This document shows positions 5,609-10,938 of a stretch of DNA of 10,938 nucleotides, piece by piece (within the stretch, counting starts at the first letter, position 1; every line of letters begins with the position of its first letter). This stretch comes from an uncultured Desulfobacterales bacterium (lineage in GTDB: Bacteria > Desulfobacterota > Desulfobacteria > Desulfobacterales > G020354645): the NCBI GenBank assembly GCA_947259865.1, contig CAMYNZ010000091.1, forward strand, positions 1-10,938, given 5' to 3'. Under the pieces are notes generated by a model that ran no database searches, was not told where the DNA came from, and saw only the letters and a list, made by a program, of their open reading frames with translations. Both the position numbers and the translations under genes were made by a program.

Positions 5609-8197
5609 TCATCTTTCCCGCAGCAGCGTGGCCGGGGGTTCCCGGAATACAAGCCGGATGGCCGGCAGCGCTGCCAGCAGGGCAGTTAAAACGATCAACG
5701 GCAGGGACAAGGCCAATGCTTTCAGATCAACTCCGTACAAAAACGTCCAGCCGAAAGACTGGCGGTTTATAACAAAAACCAGCAGGTAGGAAAGGATAAG
5801 CCCGCAGACAACACCGGCCGTTTCACCGGCTATCACCATCAGGATGCTTTCCCAGAATATCATGGTGCGAATTTGCCTGTAGCTGGCACCTACGGCATAA
5901 AGGGTATTGAGCTGACGGGTTCTTTCCAATACCAGAACCGCCAGCGTTGTTGTGATCCCCAGAGCCGCTATGACCAGGGCGATAAAGAGAAGCACGGTCG
6001 TTATGGCAAAGGTTTCATCAAAGACTTTTAATATCGACTGGCGCAGTTTTTGGCCGCTTATCATTGATAATTTGTCGCCGCATTTATCGATTATTTCCCG
6101 GCGCAGGGCCGACACGGCTGCGTCAAGATCCTGGTTTTGATCGCGCAAGAAAAACCGTACGCCGCCCCATTGGGGATCGTGAAAGCGTGTTTTGAAATGG
6201 GGCAACGGGTAAAAAACCACCCCGCCCTGGGTACGATAATCTCTGACCACCCCCAGAATCGGAAGCACCACCAAAGATGTTTCAACCTGCGCCTGAAAAA
6301 GATCGCCAACTGTCAATCCCGTTCGATTGGCGAATACTTCGGAGACGATGACTCCCTCACCGCTAACCAGGCGGTCGGTAATCATTTCGGCTGGGCCTTC
6401 CAACCACACGAACGATCCGTATCGCAAAAATACGTCAATATCCGACACTTCGAATTCGTAGGGAAACTTTCCGTAGTTTAAAAAATAACGCCGGTTGGGA
6501 ACCATATCCACCGGTGCATCCAGGGTTTTTAGCACCTGGACGACCTCAGGGGAAATAGGGTACCGGAACTGGTTGATTTCCCCCATTTTGGTGGTGACAA
6601 ACAGGTCGCCACTCACGGTCTGGTTGGCCCATAAGGTTACCGTCTGTCGGAAACTGTGGATCATGATGACGAGTGAAACAAAAAGCGCAACAGCGGTAAT
6701 CAGGGCCCCGACCGAGATCGCCGTCCGATTGCCGCTGTCACGAATATAACGGCCCGCGAGATAGGCCGGTATGCCGCCCAGGCGCCGAGAAATTGGCGAG
6801 AAGGCCTTTGCGATCTTTTCCAGCATCCAGGGTGACAACATGGCAAACCCGGTAAACAGCAAAAGCGTGGCAATATAACCCGGCAGCGGCAAACCGTCGT
6901 ACCCGGGGAGCTGTGATAAGGGCCACACCAATACAATGAAGACCATACCGCTTGCGGCCATTTTCAGGGCGGATGTATCAACCCGCTGGCCGTGCCGGGC
7001 GAATGCCAGTGCTTCTTTGGGGGTTACCCGCATGGCTTCCCGGGCGGGCTGGAAGGCGGCCAGAATCGAAATAAAAACGGTTACGATAAATGATAAAGAT
7101 ATTTCCCAGGCACTGAGCGTTAACTGCTCAACCTGAACTCTGACAAACAGGGTGGATATCGTCTGGCTGACACCCTGGAGCAGGTACTTTATAAAAATAC
7201 TGCCAATGGGTATGGCTAAAAGCCATCCGATTAATCCGAAAACGGCGCCTTCGGTCAAGAAGATCGCAAACAGCAAACGGGCAGATGCACCGGTAGAACG
7301 CAGGATAGCCAGTTCATGACGACGGGAGGCCGCGTTCAAGGCGACCAGGCTGTATACCAGAAACATGCCCACAAAAAGGGATGCAAAACTTAATATCGAC
7401 AGGTTGAGCTGATAGGAGCGGATCATGGCTTGACCGCTTTCCCGTCGCGCGGAAGGCGATGATATGATGGCACCCTCCGGCAGCACCCCGGCTAAGTTCT
7501 GCAGATCCTTCTGGCTGGTTTCCGGCTTTAACATAAGATCGATACGGTCAATTTTGTCATAAAGACCGGTGAATTCCTGGAAGGAGGCGATGTCGGTGAC
7601 CGCCATGCGCCCCCCCTCTGCCAGGGCAAGACCCCGGGGTGCCAGCACCCCGACAATCCGAAAATTTACGGTTTGGCGCGAATGTTCCAGGGTTATTTTA
7701 TCTCCGGCGGTATGGCCATAGGCACGGGCCAGCGGTCTTCCCAAAACCAAGGTAAAGGGTTCCTTGAGCAAATCCAGCCACATGGTAACATCGCGATCCC
7801 GGGATTGGGCAACCTGCCAGCTGCGCAAGGGGCGGTCGATGATAGGGTCAATTCCGATCAGTAAAAACGGTTCTGTATCCTGGCCGGAGTGTTTTACATA
7901 GGCGGATATCATTGCTGAGGCACTGCCAACGGAGGGGTGGGTGATGATGGCGGATACAAGCTTTTCGGGCAAAAAGCCTCCCGGTTGGACCAGCACTTTG
8001 TCTGCCCGACCGGCGATTTGGTTCATGCTCCGAGTAAAAGACTGCAGCGAGGCATTAACCGAAAGACGCACGCTGGTAAAAACAGCCGCTCCCAGGGCGA
8101 TACCCAGTAAAACCAATGCGGCCTGCAGGCGGTGGTTTTTAATATGACGCAGACTAAACCAGTTGAATAAATGAAAAAAGAAAACTAAATGTCGCAT
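5609..8197 (-). CDS. FtsX/MacB-type ABC transporter permease (YbbP-like, 10 TM)
   Basis: The membrane half of a type VII (MacB-fold) ABC system, which pulls or pushes lipophilic substrates at the inner-membrane/periplasm face. In the 862-aa product I see one N-terminal TM helix (about 25-45), then a periplasmic domain (about 50-260) and three helices (265-289, 307-334, 365-383) forming the first FtsX domain. Two linker helices (about 414-459), another anchor helix (492-514) and a second periplasmic domain (515-725) follow. The second FtsX triplet is at 731-755, 779-810 and 827-847. Conserved FtsX cues are ELAILRSTGAS in the first half and RQLNTLYAVGAS in the second. This duplicated 10-TM layout matches E. 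coli YbbP. The ATG at 8197 is preferred: it overlaps the ATPase gene's end by 13 nt, consistent with translational coupling. A TTG at 8230 would extend deeper into that gene without gain. Confidence 0.9.
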   Translation of the reverse strand: MRHLVFFFHLFNWFSLRHIKNHRLQAALVLLGIALGAAVFTSVRLSVNASLQSFTRSMNQIAGRADKVLVQPGGFLPEKLVSAIITHPSVGSASAMISAYVKHSGQDTEPFLLIGIDPIIDRPLRSWQVAQSRDRDVTMWLDLLKEPFTLVLGRPLARAYGHTAGDKITLEHSRQTVNFRIVGVLAPRGLALAEGGRMAVTDIASFQEFTGLYDKIDRIDLMLKPETSQKDLQNLAGVLPEGAIISSPSARRESGQAMIRSYQLNLSILSFASLFVGMFLVYSLVALNAASRRHELAILRSTGASARLLFAIFLTEGAVFGLIGWLLAIPIGSIFIKYLLQGVSQTISTLFVRVQVEQLTLSAWEISLSFIVTVFISILAAFQPAREAMRVTPKEALAFARHGQRVDTSALKMAASGMVFIVLVWPLSQLPGYDGLPLPGYIATLLLFTGFAMLSPWMLEKIAKAFSPISRRLGGIPAYLAGRYIRDSGNRTAISVGALITAVALFVSLVIMIHSFRQTVTLWANQTVSGDLFVTTKMGEINQFRYPISPEVVQVLKTLDAPVDMVPNRRYFLNYGKFPYEFEVSDIDVFLRYGSFVWLEGPAEMITDRLVSGEGVIVSEVFANRTGLTVGDLFQAQVETSLVVLPILGVVRDYRTQGGVVFYPLPHFKTRFHDPQWGGVRFFLRDQNQDLDAAVSALRREIIDKCGDKLSMISGQKLRQSILKVFDETFAITTVLLFIALVIAALGITTTLAVLVLERTRQLNTLYAVGASYRQIRTMIFWESILMVIAGETAGVVCGLILSYLLVFVINRQSFGWTFLYGVDLKALALSLPLIVLTALLAALPAIRLVFREPPATLLRER

Positions 8198-8889
8198 GTC
8201 ATATCTGTTATCAGACCGTCTTTGAGGCAAATTTGCATCGTGGCGATAGAATCGGCCAGGTCACTGTGGGTGGCAATGATAACTGTGCGCTGCCACCGGC
8301 GGTTTAATTCGGCCAGCAATTGAAAAACGATTTGTCCGTTGCGGCTGTCAAGATTGCCGGTGGGTTCGTCGGCCAGAACGATGGACGGGTCGTTTATCAG
8401 GGCCCGGGCGATGGCTGTTCGCTGCATCTCTCCCCCGGAAAGCTGCGCCGGTCGATGGGTCAGGCGGTCGCCAAGGCCGAGCCATTGCAACAAATTATGG
8501 GCCCTGGTTTTTACTTTTTCATACAGTTCACCGGCAAGCAGTGCCGGAAGACAGATATTTTCCAGAACCGAAAGGGTAGGCAGCAAATTGAAATTTTGAA
8601 AAACCATGCCGACAACCTCACGGCGAAAACGCGTAAGCTGGGCTTCGGGGGTTTTGGTGAGATCGTGGCCGGCAACGTGTAATTCACCGCCGGTGGGGCG
8701 ATCCAGACCGGACAGCAGGGACAATAAGGTGCTTTTTCCGGATCCGCTGTTGCCCTTGAGGACGACCAGTTCTCCGGTAGCAATCTCAAGATCGGCCCGG
8801 TCGATCCCGATGACAGACCGGTCCCCCAGGGAATAGACCCGTGTCAAGGCTTTGGTTACAATTATCGGCTGAGATTCGGGTTGCGGCAT
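8185..8889 (-). CDS. LolD/YbbA-type ABC transporter ATP-binding protein
   Basis: The cytoplasmic ATPase that powers the adjacent FtsX-type permease, probably as a homodimer. In the 234-aa product all motifs are intact: Walker [10 protein letters not shown] (46-54), Q-loop Q98 in VFQNFNLLP, signature LSGGEMQR (150-157), Walker B SIVLADEP (169-176, D174/E175), D-loop NLDS and the switch histidine in ATHSD (H208). Length and the [14 protein letters not shown] segment fit the MacB/LolD/YbbA branch. The ATG at 8889 has only a weak GAG upstream. The gene is the first of the cassette, about 100 nt downstream of a good promoter, and its end overlaps the permease start. The order ATPase-permease-AttH matches attEFGH-type loci. 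Confidence 0.93.
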   Translation of the reverse strand: MPQPESQPIIVTKALTRVYSLGDRSVIGIDRADLEIATGELVVLKGNSGSGKSTLLSLLSGLDRPTGGELHVAGHDLTKTPEAQLTRFRREVVGMVFQNFNLLPTLSVLENICLPALLAGELYEKVKTRAHNLLQWLGLGDRLTHRPAQLSGGEMQRTAIARALINDPSIVLADEPTGNLDSRNGQIVFQLLAELNRRWQRTVIIATHSDLADSIATMQICLKDGLITDMTCDI

Positions 8890-8998
8890 TTGGGGCTCAG
8901 GTTTTTGAAGGCATTAATCATCCAAACAACCTTTTCAATAGCATGCCGCACAAAAGATTTCAAAGGTTCTCAAAAGTGCGGAAAAAAAACTCAGGGTT

Positions 8999-9027
8999 AT
9001 TATAGGTGGCGTGCCGGGCGTATTCAA
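8999..9027 (-). promoter_or_regulatory. Sigma70-type promoter of the ABC/lipocalin cassette
   Basis: On the minus strand, TTGAAT (9022-9027) and TATAAT (8999-9004) are separated by exactly 17 nt, giving a perfect -10 and a good -35. The -35 hexamer overlaps the stop codon of the upstream ATPase gene (TGA at 9024-9026). Transcription would start near 8990 and give a roughly 100-nt leader before the ATP-binding gene. The leader includes an 8-T run and a CCGCAC/GTGCGG pair (8946-8951 with 8976-8981). Confidence 0.65.
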
Positions 9028-9743
9028 AGAGCCGCGGCCGTCGTGTTCTGGCTTTTTATCAGCATGGTGGCCGGATCTATCAGAAGTGGCGGTCCCTGGG
9101 TCGGGATGTTGCCCCCTTTTAAGGCCGTGATATGAATTTCCTCCCCTTTGGGTTGCAGCTGGATAGCCATTTCAAACATATCGGCAATCTCTTTTAGCTG
9201 AGCCGGCAGGCCGTCGTCGTCGGGTTCTTCGTGGCGGTGGGTTCGCACCGTAAACCAAATCTGAAAAGCATATTTTTGGGCCAGTGTTTTCAAATCCAAA
9301 AATGATTTCCTGCTGGCTGCATCAAACGGCAGGCCATCAACAATCATCATCTGGGGGCTAAAGATTTGCTGTTCCGTCAGATCGGTTAACCGTTCTTGCA
9401 GTCGGGGAACACTAAAACCTTCCACCTTGAAGGTCATGATAAACCGATGGGGCAGCAATGATTCCCAGAGCTCTTCGACCTGTTTCAAATTATATTGATT
9501 GGCAATATGATGAAAAACTTCCTGGTACCAGAGGTTGACCTTCTGAATGGGATCATTCAGGCTGATATGCAGGACATTTTTGCCTTTTAGCAATGAATTC
9601 AGTGATATCTGAACCAAAAACGCCGTTTTACCAACACCGGCCCTTGCCAATACGGCTCCGAATCCCCCCTGGGGGAAGATTTCCTCGGACTCGCTGCCAA
9701 TCAATCTCAAAGGATTTCGAAGGATCAAATCAGTTTTCAGCAT
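9024..9743 (-). CDS. RecA/KaiC-like P-loop ATPase, unnamed family
   Basis: A 239-aa soluble protein with a RecA-like nucleotide-binding core. The Walker A region is VLARAGVGKTAFLVQISLN (K39, T40), where the usual first glycine of GxxxxGK is alanine (A33). The strand-Walker B is SPQMMIVDGLPF (D136). A polar stretch THRHEEPDDDG follows (about 168-178), then a C-terminal beta-rich part with HITALKGG resembling the tail of RecA/KaiC-type folds. There is no DNA-binding domain that I can see. The ATG at 9743 is chosen because AAAGGAGT (9750-9757) sits 6 nt upstream; a TTG at 9767 would overlap fusA. Only 16 nt separate it from the fusA stop, so the two are very likely co-transcribed. The pairing with EF-G invites a link to translation or its stress response, but nothing in the sequence proves that. 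Confidence 0.75.
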   Translation of the reverse strand: MLKTDLILRNPLRLIGSESEEIFPQGGFGAVLARAGVGKTAFLVQISLNSLLKGKNVLHISLNDPIQKVNLWYQEVFHHIANQYNLKQVEELWESLLPHRFIMTFKVEGFSVPRLQERLTDLTEQQIFSPQMMIVDGLPFDAASRKSFLDLKTLAQKYAFQIWFTVRTHRHEEPDDDGLPAQLKEIADMFEMAIQLQPKGEEIHITALKGGNIPTQGPPLLIDPATMLIKSQNTTAAAL

Positions 9744-9759
9744 GCCGGAACTCCTTTCG

Positions 9760-10938
9760 TTAAGCAACCGCCTTTTTTTCCGTGGCTGCTTTTTTCACCA
9801 GTGTTTCGGTGATCGATTGAGGGACTTTTTTATAAATTAAGAATTCCATGGTGAACTGCGCTTTGCCCTGGGTCAAGGATCTTAAAACCGTGGAGTAGCC
9901 GAACATCTCCGACAACGGCACCTGGGCTTCGATAACAGAGGTCAGCCCCTCATCCTGAGAGCCGACAATCACACCCCGGCGCTGGTTCAAAGAACCCATG
10001 ACCGCGCCCTGAAATTCGGTGGGGGTCTCAACCACCACCTTCATAATCGGCTCTTGAATTACCGGACTGGCTTTGGGATATGCCTCTATAAATGCACCCC
10101 GGGCAGCCACCTGAAAAGCCAGCTCAGAAGAGTCAACCGCATGGGAAGCACCGTCGGTGATGACGACCTTAATACCTGTTACCGGAAATTCTAATTTGGG
10201 TCCCTTGGCCAAACACTCTCGGAATCCTTTTTCACAGGCCGGGATGAATTTGCTCGGAATCGATCCGCCGCTGATCTTGTTTTCAAATACAAAATCTTCT
10301 CCGGTCACCGGTTCCAGATATCCGGCAATTCGGCCGTACTGTCCGGCGCCCCCGGTTTGTTTTTTGTGAGTGAAATTAAAATCGGCCCGCCGCGTTATGG
10401 TTTCGCGATAAGCGACCTGGGGTTTGCCGGCTTCGACCCGGGCGTGGTATTCCCTGCGCATGCGCTCCAGGTAAACCTCAAGATGCAATTCACCCATCCC
10501 CGATATAATTGTCTGTCCTGACTCTTCGTCCGTGCGCACACGAAAAGACGGATCTTCTCTGGCCAGTTTACCGAGCGCCACACCCATCTTATCCTGATCG
10601 GACAGCGTTCTGGGTTCGACCGCTACAGAAATCACCGGATCCGGAAAATCCATGAGTTCCAGCATAATCTTATGGTTCGGGTCACACAAAGTATCACCCG
10701 TGCCAACATCCTTAAGCCCGACAGCCGCGGCAATATCCCCGGCTCGAACCTCTTTCAATTCCTCTCGCGAATTGGCATGCATCTGTAATATACGGCCAAT
10801 ACGCTCTTTCTTTCCGCGGACCGCGTTGTAAACCGAATCACCCGCTTTTAACACGCCCGAGTACACCCGGAAGAACGTCAGATTACCGACGAAAGGATCG
10901 GTAGCAATCTTGAACGCCAGCGCAGCAAACGGTGATGA
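9760..10938 (-). CDS. fusA: Elongation factor G, C-terminal 392 residues (partial)
   Basis: EF-G is the GTPase that moves tRNA and mRNA through the ribosome. The frame is open to the window edge, so the G domain lies outside; what is seen starts in domain II ([21 protein letters not shown], then [16 protein letters not shown]). Domain III is marked by [20 protein letters not shown], and domain IV by [20 protein letters not shown] and the tip loop [14 protein letters not shown], with the His of the decoding-centre loop kept. Domain V is marked by [20 protein letters not shown]. The tail is Lys/Ala-rich ([11 protein letters not shown]). The GGAGQYG and 'DG-x-x-H-x-VDS' forms are closer to mitochondrial EFG1 and the 'spd' EF-Gs than to E. 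coli EF-G, as I recall them. A second, canonical fusA may exist elsewhere in the genome. The internal GTG near 10866 is not a start. Confidence 0.93.
   Translation of the reverse strand, partial: SSPFAALAFKIATDPFVGNLTFFRVYSGVLKAGDSVYNAVRGKKERIGRILQMHANSREELKEVRAGDIAAAVGLKDVGTGDTLCDPNHKIMLELMDFPDPVISVAVEPRTLSDQDKMGVALGKLAREDPSFRVRTDEESGQTIISGMGELHLEVYLERMRREYHARVEAGKPQVAYRETITRRADFNFTHKKQTGGAGQYGRIAGYLEPVTGEDFVFENKISGGSIPSKFIPACEKGFRECLAKGPKLEFPVTGIKVVITDGASHAVDSSELAFQVAARGAFIEAYPKASPVIQEPIMKVVVETPTEFQGAVMGSLNQRRGVIVGSQDEGLTSVIEAQVPLSEMFGYSTVLRSLTQGKAQFTMEFLIYKKVPQSITETLVKKAATEKKAVA

Noticed and set aside
5609..8889. MacAB-TolC drug efflux system
   Set aside because: No MacA-type adaptor is present and the permease has the duplicated 10-TM YbbP layout, not the 4-TM MacB fusion.
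8946..8981. CCGCAC/GTGCGG stem as an intrinsic terminator
   Set aside because: Six-bp stem with a 24-nt loop; on the minus strand the T-run lies before, not after, the stem, and on the plus strand it is followed by A's.

Overview
The window looks like chromosomal DNA from an anaerobic deltaproteobacterium (Desulfobacterota, probably Desulfobacterales-like), though no rRNA or marker gene in view proves it. The clues are an elongation factor G whose C-terminal half resembles the mitochondrial EFG1 / 'spd' (spirochete-planctomycete-deltaproteobacteria) type, the ORF6N + IS30 + short GGGGACGT repeat debris, and GGCGGA-type extragenic palindromes. The taxonomic inference is from pattern memory, not from a search.

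The left third (about 1-4200) is AT-richer accessory DNA. It holds a 5'-truncated ORF6N-domain gene on the minus strand, and butted against it what looks like the C-terminal tail of a Y1/RAYT-type transposase. Next comes an IS30-family transposase that has lost its last catalytic residue and C-terminus. After that are a secreted, cysteine-rich protein (16 Cys) with two tandem beta-sandwich-like repeats, and a stand-alone small protein with a 'VLGC-AAVQT' core. At least six copies of a short motif (core GGGGACGT) are scattered here in both orientations. Two of them form a perfect 31-bp inverted repeat bounding a 295-bp gene-free unit that looks like a non-autonomous mobile element.

The right two thirds (about 4270-10938) is ordinary, GC-richer core-like sequence, all on the minus strand. 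Reading in the direction of transcription there are two units. The first is fusA (EF-G, entering from beyond the window end) followed 16 nt later by a RecA/KaiC-like P-loop ATPase. The second, with its own good sigma70-type promoter (TTGAAT-17-TATAAT), is a three-gene export cassette: a LolD-type ABC ATPase, an overlapping 10-TM FtsX/MacB-type permease, and a secreted AttH/CrtC-fold lipocalin-like protein. This cassette matches the architecture of Agrobacterium attEFGH and of E. coli ybbAP plus a partner. It probably moves or remodels a hydrophobic envelope molecule across the periplasm. A tandem pair of GGCGGA palindromes lies in the mRNA between permease and lipocalin.

I see no CRISPR array, tRNA or rRNA. 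The most unusual items are the GGGGACGT repeat family with its 295-bp unit and the unrecognised secreted Cys-rich protein sitting inside that mobile-element debris.
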